Positions 1 through 7,940 of a DNA stretch of 64,000 bases are shown here, piece by piece. How positions within the stretch are numbered: the stretch's first letter is position 1; each line of letters opens with the position of its first letter. Position numbers and translations under genes: made by a program. Source of the DNA: an uncultured Verrucomicrobiota bacterium (GTDB lineage: Bacteria; Verrucomicrobiota; Verrucomicrobiia; Opitutales; Opitutaceae); NCBI GenBank assembly GCA_903869675.1, contig CAIQAB010000006.1:26654-90653 (forward strand). Direction: 5' to 3'. The notes beneath the pieces are model-generated. The model searched no databases. It saw only the letters and a list, made by a program, of their open reading frames with translations, and was not told where the DNA came from.

Positions 1-2516
1 TCAAAGGCCGTCACCACCAAGCCATCGCCCGCGGCCTTGATCTGGCTCGCATCCACGGAATCGGTCGTCAGAGGCAGCCATTGCACTTCCCCGGCTACGG
101 ACGGATCCGTAACGTCAAAAAGCAGCAGGCCTGGGCGGTCATTCTGATTTAGCCAAGAGACATCCCAAATGGGTGCGATCTGGGGGAGTTCCACCGCCAC
201 AGGCTCGGCAAGCACCGTGGTTGAACGGGTGACGGCCGCACCGGATAAGACCGGGACGGCGTCATAAACAATAGGACCACGATAATAGCCCCACCAATTG
301 CTTTCGAGGACTACTGCCGGTCGGTTGGACCGAGGCCAGATCAAGCGACCAACCAGACTCGCACCGCTGGCACTGGCATCCCAACTGACCGTGCTCAAAA
401 GCTTCAGATCCGCGGGATCCGCCGCGTCATAAACATCAAGGTGCAGAGTCCCGAGCGGCATAGACCAGTAACGAACCCAAAGCCAGCTACCCGCATTGGC
501 AGTCGTCTCCCGTAACACATAGAAACGACCATCCCGCAAAGCAGTGTCATGAACATAGCCGAGCGGGAGATCGAGCTCCGCGAGCAGGGCATCAGGATTG
601 GCCAAAGTGGAGGTGCGGGCCACGGGATAACCCTGCTCCCAAGCCCCGCCAGTCTCAACCGAGAGGAGCTTGTCGCCGACGGGCAGGGCGTGATTGACCG
701 GCCAAGCGAGCAAGAGATCCGCCAGCACATCGGGCGCGTCACGATCCGTGATGGCTGCGGTGGCCAGCACCCGCTGCGAGAGCGTTACGACCGCGTCACC
801 CACCAAGGCCGCGCGCCGCGCCTCAAAGCGGCCGGGGATGACCCCGCGCAGACGCAAATCGCGCGCCGCCAGATCGACGTCGATGAGACGCACGCCCTGT
901 TCCTGCGTCGCCCCACCCCACGAGTAGCCATTGACCGGCACCAGGGCCAGGCCCGCCTCGGGGATGAGCTTGAGCGCCTGGGGGTCCCAATTCGCCTCGC
1001 TGTAGCCATAGCCTTCGGTAAGAGCGAGGCGGCGCAACAAGGTGGGCGCAGCCGGATCGGAAACATCAAAGAGCGACGCAGTGACCGCGCCCGCATCCCA
1101 ACCTACCGAAAAGAGCAAATCGCCCAAGGGCTCAAGGTGGGTAGACCAACCGGGCACATCTAGCTGCCCCGCCACCACCGGCGCAGACGGATCGGTCAGG
1201 TCGACCACGAAGAGCGGGTCCTTCTGGAAAAAGGTGACAATGTAGGCCTTGTCGCCTGCGAAACGCGTCGCGTGCAGCGACTCACCCCGCGCGAGCTCGA
1301 GTTGACCCAACCGAGCGCCGGCATCGTCAGCCCCGGCGGCGGAAAAGTTCTCCAACCGCGTGACTAATCCATCCGGCCCCCACTGCTGGGCGATGGTGGT
1401 CAACACCCCTTCACGCCACTGGATTTTGTAGGCGTCGTTCAGAAGCCCTTCGACCTCGACCGACGCTGCCGTGAGGGAGGTCAAGCCGGTTTCCGATAGA
1501 CGAAATACGCTCACCGCAGAACGACCCCATGCACCCGGCGGCGTCATCGCCACCGCCAGCCAGTCTACCCCCGCCGCGAGCGTATTGAAAGACCCAGGCA
1601 AGTCGACCTGCATGCCAGACTGCAAAGCGGCTTCACCGTCAGCAGGGATGTTCCACTCGCACAAATCCACCCCGCCGCGAGCGTCATCCACACACACAAA
1701 CAAACGCCGGCCAACCAAACGGCTATCCACCGGCCTCCCCTGGATATCGACCGATTGCAAGGGACGCACCGTGCCGGACTCCACCCGCAGCGTCTGGATC
1801 TTAGTGGCGGGTAATCCATCCACCCCAGTCAAGGTCTCAACCAAAAGCACATCCTGGTAAGCCTCCGCCGCGGGGAGCAAATAGAGATCCTGACCCGCCG
1901 CCGGCAATCGCAGGCTGCCCACCAAACGCGGGTCTTCGGGCTGAGTGAGATCTATAACCTGCAAACCACGATATTGGTTAAAGAAATAAGCCGTGTGGCC
2001 GGCGATTTTCCAAATATCCGCTTCCTCCGGCTTTTCCGTCTGCGATGGGGCGGTCACTTCAGGCGTAAGCGCGCTTATATCCGCAGATATTACATTCAGA
2101 TAATTACTCCTCAAATATGCATTTTGCGCAGTGGGCGATAATACTCGGCTCGGCCCAAACGTCCGGCGCCCTTTATAAAAAGCTTTGGGGAAGCGGGTGC
2201 GGTTCCAATCCTGGACATTTACACTCACCTGAAACTTGGCGTTTCGCCCGCCCGCCGGAAGCAGCAGCGTCATCGGCCCCGGCTTGGCGGCCAGCGTCCG
2301 GACCTTGGACCATTGCCCATCCGCCCCCGCCCGCTGGAGCGTGATCGAGGTCGTGCCTTCCGGCAAAGTCACCCGGCCGGTGTAGCGGTTCGGTCCCACC
2401 GTGACCGGCACCACCACGACTTCCGCCCAAACATGCCCGACAAAAGCCAGCATAACCAAGCTGACCGCCAACCCGCGGCGGCCCGCAGAGAACACACGGA
2501 ATAGTGAATTATACAT
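1..2516 (-). CDS. Secreted C-terminal beta-propeller domain protein (partial, C-terminus outside window)
   Basis: The frame stays open from the ATG at 2516 to the window edge, giving 838 visible residues without a stop. The N-terminus carries a hydrophobic segment (AVSLVMLAFVGHVWA) that reads as a signal peptide, so the product is probably exported. A short beta-rich domain covers about residues 25-130. The propeller family signature then begins near residue 160 with EEADIWKIAGHTAYF and continues with LQVIDLTQPEDP. Later blades show RGESLHATRFAGDKAYIV, PLFVVDLTDPSAP and ASLFDVSDPAAP. These are typical of the Beta_propel family (PF09826), secreted proteins distantly related to WD40 propellers. 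The biochemical role of the family is not established. The C-terminus and any cell-surface anchor cannot be seen. The family call comes from recalled motif patterns, not a search. Confidence 0.8.
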   Translation of the reverse strand, partial: MYNSLFRVFSAGRRGLAVSLVMLAFVGHVWAEVVVVPVTVGPNRYTGRVTLPEGTTSITLQRAGADGQWSKVRTLAAKPGPMTLLLPAGGRNAKFQVSVNVQDWNRTRFPKAFYKGRRTFGPSRVLSPTAQNAYLRSNYLNVISADISALTPEVTAPSQTEKPEEADIWKIAGHTAYFFNQYRGLQVIDLTQPEDPRLVGSLRLPAAGQDLYLLPAAEAYQDVLLVETLTGVDGLPATKIQTLRVESGTVRPLQSVDIQGRPVDSRLVGRRLFVCVDDARGGVDLCEWNIPADGEAALQSGMQVDLPGSFNTLAAGVDWLAVAMTPPGAWGRSAVSVFRLSETGLTSLTAASVEVEGLLNDAYKIQWREGVLTTIAQQWGPDGLVTRLENFSAAGADDAGARLGQLELARGESLHATRFAGDKAYIVTFFQKDPLFVVDLTDPSAPVVAGQLDVPGWSTHLEPLGDLLFSVGWDAGAVTASLFDVSDPAAPTLLRRLALTEGYGYSEANWDPQALKLIPEAGLALVPVNGYSWGGATQEQGVRLIDVDLAARDLRLRGVIPGRFEARRAALVGDAVVTLSQRVLATAAITDRDAPDVLADLLLAWPVNHALPVGDKLLSVETGGAWEQGYPVARTSTLANPDALLAELDLPLGYVHDTALRDGRFYVLRETTANAGSWLWVRYWSMPLGTLHLDVYDAADPADLKLLSTVSWDASASGASLVGRLIWPRSNRPAVVLESNWWGYYRGPIVYDAVPVLSGAAVTRSTTVLAEPVAVELPQIAPIWDVSWLNQNDRPGLLLFDVTDPSVAGEVQWLPLTTDSVDASQIKAAGDGLVVTAF

Positions 2517-2664
2517 AAAATCTAATTAACCCGCCGCCTGTATTAAGCAAGCTTCCGAACCCGAGCTAAACCACCGAGAATCAACTCCCAGACCAAGTGA
2601 ACCCCTGCTGGCTTTAGCCATTGCCGGGCAGCCCCGCTGCCTGCTTGGCTCCGCCCTTAACGGA

Positions 2665-4056
2665 ATGAACCGCGTCCATATCAAGACCTACGGTTGCCAG
2701 ATGAACGAACGCGACAGCGAGGCCGTCGCGGCAATGCTGCGCGCCCGCGGCTATCGCATCGTGCCGGACGAAGAGGCCTGCGATATCCTCCTGCTCAACA
2801 CCTGCTCGGTCCGAGACGCCGCCGAGCAAAAGGCCCTCGGCAAGGCCGGCTATCTCGTCCAACGCAAAAAACACCAACCCGACTTCGTGCTCGGGATCCT
2901 CGGTTGCATGGCCCAGAACCGCGGCGCCGAGATCCTCGAACGTCTGCCCGACGTGGATCTGGTTATCGGCACTCAAAAATTCCACCAAGTCCCCGGTTAT
3001 CTGGACAACATCCGCGCTGCCCGCGAAGCCGGCCTGCCCATCGGGGCAAGTATCGTGGATATCGCCGAGGAGGCCGGTTCGCAAAATACCATCAAAGACC
3101 ACCTCCCGCCCGCCGAGACCACTCGCGGCAACGGCACCGAGCCCGCTCCGGCCCGGGTCTCCGCCTTCGTCTCCATCCAGCAAGGCTGCAATATGGACTG
3201 CGCCTTCTGCATCGTGCCAAAAACCCGCGGCGACGAACGTTCCCGTCCTATGGATGAGATCGTCGCGGAGTGCGCCAGCCTTGCCGCCCAGGGCGTGCGC
3301 GAGATCACCCTGCTCGGGCAGATCGTCACTTCCTACGGCCGCCGCGACTATACCCACACCGACGGCATCTCGCCCTTCGTCCAGCTGATCGAGCGCATCC
3401 ACGCCCTGGAGGGCGTGGCCCGCATCCGCTTCACCTCGCCCCACCCGCGCGGATTCAAACAAGACCTCGTCGAGGCCTACGCCCGCCTGCCTAAACTCTG
3501 CCCCTACGTTCATCTGCCCCTTCAAAGCGGCAGCGATCGCATTTTGAAGGCGATGAACCGCCCCTACTCACGGGACCGCTACAAGGAGATCGTGGACGCC
3601 CTCCGCGCCGCCCGCCCCGGGATGTATTTCTCCACCGATGTGATCGTCGGCTTCCCGGGCGAAACCGAGGCGGAGTTCAGCCAGACCCGGGAGCTGTTCG
3701 AGGCCTGCGACTACGACATGGCCTACATTTTTAAGTATTCCATCCGCACCGGCACCCCAGCCGCCGAGCTCGGCGACCAGATTCCCGACGAGGTGAAGGA
3801 GCGCCGCAACCAGGAGCTGCTCGACGTGCTACGCCGCAACTCCGAGCGCCGCACCGCCACCCTTGTCGGCACCGTCGAGGAGGTCTTGGTCGAAGGCCCG
3901 GACAAAACCGGCAAGCGCTACACCGGCCGCACCCCCGGCAACCGCGTGTGCATCTTCGACGCCAACCCCCGCCTGGTTGGCCAACTCGTCCCGCTGCGCA
4001 TCACCCGCGCCAGCGTGAGCACCCTCTACGGCGAACTCGTCCTCGCCGAAGTCTGA
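2665..4056 (+). CDS. miaB: tRNA-2-methylthio-N6-dimethylallyladenosine synthase MiaB
   Basis: Radical-SAM methylthiotransferase that converts i6A37 to ms2i6A37 in tRNAs reading UNN codons. The 463 residues match the family's usual length. The N-terminal UPF0004 domain holds the three auxiliary cluster cysteines in TYGCQMNERD, LLNTCSVRD and LGCMAQNRG. The radical-SAM motif is QQGCNMDCAFCIVPKTRG (Cx3Cx2C). The C-terminus (about 395-463) reads as a TRAM domain. The ATG at 2665 gives the canonical N-terminus MNRVHIKTYGCQMN, so the start is secure although no Shine-Dalgarno sequence is visible. A membrane protein and gmk follow on the same strand with gaps of 69 and 14 bases, so they may be co-transcribed. 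Confidence 0.97.
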   Translation: MNRVHIKTYGCQMNERDSEAVAAMLRARGYRIVPDEEACDILLLNTCSVRDAAEQKALGKAGYLVQRKKHQPDFVLGILGCMAQNRGAEILERLPDVDLVIGTQKFHQVPGYLDNIRAAREAGLPIGASIVDIAEEAGSQNTIKDHLPPAETTRGNGTEPAPARVSAFVSIQQGCNMDCAFCIVPKTRGDERSRPMDEIVAECASLAAQGVREITLLGQIVTSYGRRDYTHTDGISPFVQLIERIHALEGVARIRFTSPHPRGFKQDLVEAYARLPKLCPYVHLPLQSGSDRILKAMNRPYSRDRYKEIVDALRAARPGMYFSTDVIVGFPGETEAEFSQTRELFEACDYDMAYIFKYSIRTGTPAAELGDQIPDEVKERRNQELLDVLRRNSERRTATLVGTVEEVLVEGPDKTGKRYTGRTPGNRVCIFDANPRLVGQLVPLRITRASVSTLYGELVLAEV

Positions 4057-4125
4057 TCCCTGCCCTTCCAGCCTTCGACATCACGGCTTTTCCGATTTCC
4101 GCGTTTCCGATTTCCGCTTTTTCCC

Positions 4126-4665
4126 ATGTCCCTTCTCCTCGCCCAACTCCTTGTCGGTCTGGCCTTGCTCATGCTAGGTGGTGCGCTCGCGGCTGACACC
4201 CCGCTGATCCGCGCCGGCCTGCGCGCCTTGCCCCGCTCCTCCCCCGCCGCCTACGTGCTCTTCGGCGGGGCGGCGACCTGGTTCGTTTTCCTGGTGTTCA
4301 AAATGTCGGACGCCGATTTGATCGTGCCCGCGCCGAAGAGCTACTACGCGGCCGCCTTCGCGATCCTCGCCGTGCTGGCTTTTTTTAACGTCACCGAGTT
4401 CCTCGCCGTGCGCGGCCTCGCCGCCCTGATCCTCATCGCCTCCGGACCCCTGCTCGCAGCCGGCTTCGGCCACTATGGGCTCGCTCTAGTTTATAAAGTC
4501 GCCGTCTACCTCGCCCTCACCTCCGCCCTCTGGCTGGCCGGCCAGCCCTGGCGCCTGCGCGATGCCATCGACTGGCTGCAACGCGTCCCCGGCCGCTCCC
4601 GCCGAGTCGGCAGCGCCTTCGCCGCCGCCGGACTGGTCATCGTGGGCGTAGCCTTCGCCGCCTGA
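4126..4665 (+). CDS. Integral membrane protein of unknown function
   Basis: A 179-residue hydrophobic protein with about five predicted transmembrane segments, near residues 4-22, 44-60, 73-92, 96-135 (probably two) and 160-178. I do not recognise a family. It sits between miaB and gmk in the same direction, and gmk begins 14 bases after its stop, so it is probably in an operon with them. The 24 bases before the ATG are almost entirely pyrimidine, with a repeated TTTCCGATTTCCGC pattern and no Shine-Dalgarno sequence. Nothing links it directly to nucleotide metabolism or tRNA modification. Confidence 0.75.
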   Translation: MSLLLAQLLVGLALLMLGGALAADTPLIRAGLRALPRSSPAAYVLFGGAATWFVFLVFKMSDADLIVPAPKSYYAAAFAILAVLAFFNVTEFLAVRGLAALILIASGPLLAAGFGHYGLALVYKVAVYLALTSALWLAGQPWRLRDAIDWLQRVPGRSRRVGSAFAAAGLVIVGVAFAA

Positions 4666-4679
4666 ACCCCGCGTCCGCC

Positions 4680-5297
4680 ATGCCCGACCCGCTCCTGCCC
4701 ACCCCCGTCCTGCTCGTGCTCGCCGGCCCCGCCGGCTCCGGCAAAACCACCCTGTGCGAACGCCTCGTCGCCGAGGCCCCCGGGTTCACCCGGGTCGTCA
4801 CCAGCACCACCCGTGACCCCCGCCCGGGCGAGGTAAACGGCGTGCACTACCACTTTTTTAACCCGATCGAGTTCGATGCCCGCATCGCCGCCGGCGCCTT
4901 CCTGGAGTGGGCTTGGGTGCACCAAAAGAACCGCTATGGCACCCTCTCCTCCTCCGTGCGCGATCCCCTCGCCGCCGGCCGCAGCTTGGTGATCAACGTC
5001 GACGTGCAAGGCGTGGAGAACTTCCGCCGAGCCGCCGCCGGCGACCCCGTCCTCGCCCGCCACCTCGCAACCGTGTTCATCGACGTGCCCATCCCCGAAC
5101 TGCGGATCCGCCTGGGCGGCCGGGGCGAGAGCGAGGCCGAGATCGCCCACCGCATGGCGACGGCCGAGCTGGAGCTGCGCGAACGAGACAAGTTTGACCA
5201 CGTCATCACCAGCCGCGACCGCGAGGCCGACTTTGCCGCCCTGCTGGCGATCTGGCGCGAGGTCGCCACCCGGGTCGCCACCAAAGCCACTGTCTGA
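4680..5297 (+). CDS. gmk: Guanylate kinase
   Basis: Phosphorylates GMP (and dGMP) to GDP with ATP in purine nucleotide metabolism. The 205 residues match the bacterial family length of about 200-210. The P-loop is AGPAGSGKTTLCERL at residues 14-28. The GMP-binding part is seen in TSTTRDPRPGEVNGVHYHF and in the segment FLEWAWVHQKNRYGT, and VINVDVQGVENFR corresponds to the conserved 'D-V-Q-G' block. The ATG at 4680 lies 14 bases after the preceding membrane-protein gene. The family is normally essential and cytosolic. Confidence 0.95.
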   Translation: MPDPLLPTPVLLVLAGPAGSGKTTLCERLVAEAPGFTRVVTSTTRDPRPGEVNGVHYHFFNPIEFDARIAAGAFLEWAWVHQKNRYGTLSSSVRDPLAAGRSLVINVDVQGVENFRRAAAGDPVLARHLATVFIDVPIPELRIRLGGRGESEAEIAHRMATAELELRERDKFDHVITSRDREADFAALLAIWREVATRVATKATV

Positions 5298-5330
5298 AGA
5301 AAACCCCGCCATGCCACGCGGCCGGCTGGC

Positions 5331-5702
5331 TCAGGGCGCGACTATCGGCTTGTCCTCAACCGAAGCGATCAGGTTGCCCGGCCCCATCAAAACCACCCGA
5401 GCCGCGTGCCCGGCCACCTGCTCCGGCGCCAAGCGGCAATAGGCCAGCACAATGATGAGATCGCCCGGACGCACCAACCGCGCGGCGGCACCGTTGACCT
5501 GCACCTGGCCCGCCTCGCCGTAGATGACATAGGTCGTGAAACGCGCGCCGTTGTCGATATCCAGCACATCAACCTGCTCAAATTCCAGCAGCCCCGCCGC
5601 TCGGCACAGCGCGCGGTCGAGCGAGATCGAGCCCTCGTAATCAGGGTCGGCCGAGGTGAGCGTGGCGCGGTGCAGCTTGGTCTTGAGAAAGGTGCGGAAC
5701 AC
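5331..5702 (-). CDS. panD: Aspartate 1-decarboxylase proenzyme PanD
   Basis: Decarboxylates L-aspartate to beta-alanine for pantothenate synthesis. The 123 residues are typical. The self-cleavage site YEGS places Gly24-Ser25 exactly where the family processes itself to form the pyruvoyl group; upstream is TFLKTKLHRATLT. The C-terminal part contains NGAAARLVRPGDLIIVLAYC. The start is a GTG at 5702, chosen because it yields the standard N-terminus; no good ATG lies in that frame. It is the last gene of the panB-coaC-coaB-panD group, 74 bases after coaB, so beta-alanine supply and the later CoA steps are grouped. Confidence 0.95.
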   Translation of the reverse strand: MFRTFLKTKLHRATLTSADPDYEGSISLDRALCRAAGLLEFEQVDVLDIDNGARFTTYVIYGEAGQVQVNGAAARLVRPGDLIIVLAYCRLAPEQVAGHAARVVLMGPGNLIASVEDKPIVAP

Positions 5703-5776
5703 AGGAAAAGCCGCTCACCCAAAGCCAAGCTTCCCCTCCCGGCAAGCCCGCGCTGGCCTGAGCGGACCGGGTGCCG

Positions 5777-6421
5777 TCAGCCCTCTGCTACCCAGCCAAC
5801 CGCCCATTCACAGAGGGCCGGCACGCCGGTTAATTTTACGGCCTCCGCCAATTCCCCCGAGCGGTAGATCCGGAATGTGCGCCCCGCACCAGTCGCGTGC
5901 AGCTCCAGTAAATCGTTGTGGACCACCGTATCCACCCCCCCAGCCACGAAGAGCCGCCCCACCGCCGCCGCCCGGGCCGCATCACCCGCCCCGTGCGTAA
6001 GCTTGAAGCCGAGCACGCGAAGCGGTCGCGGCGACCAATCCTTGATAAGGGGCAATAGCTTCGGGGTCGGCACGAGCCGCAGCGCGAGCTCGTCGGCATG
6101 CGAACTGAGTTTCCCGGCGTGTTCCGTATCCGGTCGATAGTCCGAGACCGCCGCCGCCTGGATAACCGCCCCGTAGGCCCCGCCAGCCAGGGCCAAGCGC
6201 AGCCTTTCACCAAGTTGCGCGGTCGAGCCAAACACGCCGCACACCACGCCATCGCGGCAGGGCTGCACCGCGCCCTCACCATGCAGGAGCGTCACCTCAT
6301 GGCCCGCCGCCGCCAGCGCGTCCGCCAGCGCCGCGCCAGTCGCGCCGGTGCTGGCGTTGGAAATAAAACGCACTGCATCGATCGGCTCGCGGGTGGCGCC
6401 GGAGGTGAGGAGAACTTTCAT
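5777..6421 (-). CDS. coaB: Phosphopantothenoylcysteine synthetase, stand-alone CoaB
   Basis: Joins 4'-phosphopantothenate with cysteine, the step before CoaC in CoA synthesis. It is 214 residues long and equals only the C-terminal half of the usual fused CoaBC (Dfp, about 400 residues). It starts at the CoaB fold with VLLTSGATREPIDAVRFI followed by SNASTGATGAALADAL. Other family marks are IQAAAVSDYRP (the AAVSDY motif), HADELALRLVPTPKLL and LRVLGFKLTH. The partner activity is the next gene upstream, coaC, only 18 bases away. The protein appears complete, so the separation looks like genuine gene fission or an ancestral split form. Confidence 0.93.
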   Translation of the reverse strand: MKVLLTSGATREPIDAVRFISNASTGATGAALADALAAAGHEVTLLHGEGAVQPCRDGVVCGVFGSTAQLGERLRLALAGGAYGAVIQAAAVSDYRPDTEHAGKLSSHADELALRLVPTPKLLPLIKDWSPRPLRVLGFKLTHGAGDAARAAAVGRLFVAGGVDTVVHNDLLELHATGAGRTFRIYRSGELAEAVKLTGVPALCEWAVGWVAEG

Positions 6422-6439
6422 CGTAAACCCACGGCCCGT

Positions 6440-6988
6440 TCAGGCGATCTTCGTCCCGAGCTGGGCCAGCACATGCAAGACTAGCGTCTCCGGCTCCATC
6501 AACCGGCCCGCGCCACTCTCGCCACAGGCCAGCGCGCCCGATTCCGGCGGAAGCACCCGCACCCCCATGCCGGCGAGCCGGGCAACGCTGGCGGCGGTGG
6601 CCGGATGCGCCCACATGGCGGTGTTCATGGCCGGCGCCACCCACCAGGGTTTTTTCGGCAGCTCCCACGCCAGAAAAAGCGCCCCCACGGGATCATCCGC
6701 CAGCCCGCCCGCGAGGCGGTTGAGCGTATTCGCCGAGGCCGGACAAACCAGCGCGAGATCGGCCCAGCGCGCGAGGTCGATGTGATCCATCGCCCGGCCC
6801 GGTTCCCAAAGATCGGTGAACGGCGCCCGCCCGGTCAGGCCCTCCAGCGTGGACGCGCCGATAAACCGTAGCGCGCCCGCCGTCGCCACCGTCTGCACCT
6901 CCACCCCGGCCTGCGCGAGCCGCGAGATCGCGTGGCAAGCCTTGTAACAGGAGATCGAACCGGAGAGGGCGAAAAGCAGGCGGGCCAT
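6440..6988 (-). CDS. coaC: Phosphopantothenoylcysteine decarboxylase, stand-alone CoaC (flavoprotein)
   Basis: FMN-dependent decarboxylation of phosphopantothenoylcysteine to phosphopantetheine. The flavoprotein fold begins LLFALSGSISCYKACHAI. The family shows DHIDLARWADLALVCPASANT (active-site His in the first part), APAMNTAMW (the conserved PAMN motif) and a CGESGAGRL segment equivalent to the substrate-recognition clamp with its cysteine. The ATG at 6988 (MARLLFALSG) is preferred over an in-frame ATG at 7015, which adds nine unconserved residues. It sits 33 bases after panB and 18 before coaB. In most bacteria this activity is fused to CoaB. Confidence 0.92.
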   Translation of the reverse strand: MARLLFALSGSISCYKACHAISRLAQAGVEVQTVATAGALRFIGASTLEGLTGRAPFTDLWEPGRAMDHIDLARWADLALVCPASANTLNRLAGGLADDPVGALFLAWELPKKPWWVAPAMNTAMWAHPATAASVARLAGMGVRVLPPESGALACGESGAGRLMEPETLVLHVLAQLGTKIA

Positions 6989-7021
6989 GGGAAAAACAGA
7001 TAACGCGGGCCGCACCCCGCC

Positions 7022-7822
7022 TCAATAACTCTCCTCCGCGGCCGGAAAAGTCCGCGCCGCCGTGGCCGCCGCGAAGGCTGCCAAACCCGCCCGTGCCGCC
7101 TCGCCCCCCGCCGCGAATTCCCGCACGAAACGCGGCCGCCGCCCCGGAGTGAGCCCCAGCAAGTCCGCCATCACCAAAACCTGCCCGTCGCAACCCGCGC
7201 CCGCGCCGATGCCGATGGTCGGCACCGCCAGGGCGGCCGTGAGGCCGGCCGCCACCGCCGCCGGCACACACTCCAAAACGATCCCGAACACGCCCGCCGC
7301 TTCCAATGCCCGCGCCTGGCGCAAAAGGGCATCAGCGGCAGCCGCCGTCTTCCCCTGCACTTTGTAACCGCCCAGCGCATGCACCGTCTGCGGCGTCAGC
7401 CCAAGGTGCCCCATCACCGGGACGCCAGACTGGACAAGATGGGCAATAACGTCCGCGTGGCCGTCCACTCCCTCGATTTTGACTGCGTGGGCGCCGGAGC
7501 GGAGCAGCAGGGTCGCGACCTCAACCGCGTGGGCCGTGCCGCGCCGGGCGGCAAGGAAGGGAAAATCCGCCACCAAAAAACGCAGCCCGCCCGGCGCACC
7601 CAGCCCGCGCGCAACGGCGGCGGTGTGGCGGGCCATGATCTCCGGCGTCGCCGAAAACGTGGTCGCTTCGCCATCAATCACGGTGGCGAGCGAGTCACCC
7701 ACCAACACGCAATCAACCGCCGAGTCCGCCAGCAACGCGGCCTCCCAATGGGTGTGGGCCGAGACCATGCCGATGGGCGCCAGCCCCTTGCGTGCGCGGA
7801 ATTCGAGGACGGACGTGATCAT
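7022..7822 (-). CDS. panB: 3-methyl-2-oxobutanoate hydroxymethyltransferase PanB
   Basis: Transfers a hydroxymethyl group from 5,10-methylene-THF to 2-oxoisovalerate to give ketopantoate, the committed step towards pantothenate. The protein is about 266 residues with a TIM-barrel fold. Conserved elements are VSAHTHWEAALLADSAVDC, VLVGDSLATVIDG (Mg-binding Asp), AHAVKIEGVDG, VPVMGHLGLTPQTVH and IGIGAGAGCDGQVLV. The ATG at 7822 (MITSVLEFRARKG) matches family N-termini better than the in-frame start at 7837. It heads the panB-coaC-coaB-panD operon and is divergent from glpK. panC is not in the window. Confidence 0.95.
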   Translation of the reverse strand: MITSVLEFRARKGLAPIGMVSAHTHWEAALLADSAVDCVLVGDSLATVIDGEATTFSATPEIMARHTAAVARGLGAPGGLRFLVADFPFLAARRGTAHAVEVATLLLRSGAHAVKIEGVDGHADVIAHLVQSGVPVMGHLGLTPQTVHALGGYKVQGKTAAAADALLRQARALEAAGVFGIVLECVPAAVAAGLTAALAVPTIGIGAGAGCDGQVLVMADLLGLTPGRRPRFVREFAAGGEAARAGLAAFAAATAARTFPAAEESY

Positions 7823-7940
7823 GGGGAAAACCACCACCCTGCCCGCCCCACCCCGCCGTGTCCACCCCGTTAGACCGCACCATGAACTACTCGCCCTCGG
7901 CCAGACTCAGGCCCAAATATTAACCCGCTCCACCCGCCCC

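Noticed and set aside
549..1163. 204-codon plus-strand open frame
   Set aside because: It is antisense to the continuous secreted beta-propeller gene, has no family resemblance, and arises from GC-rich codon use.
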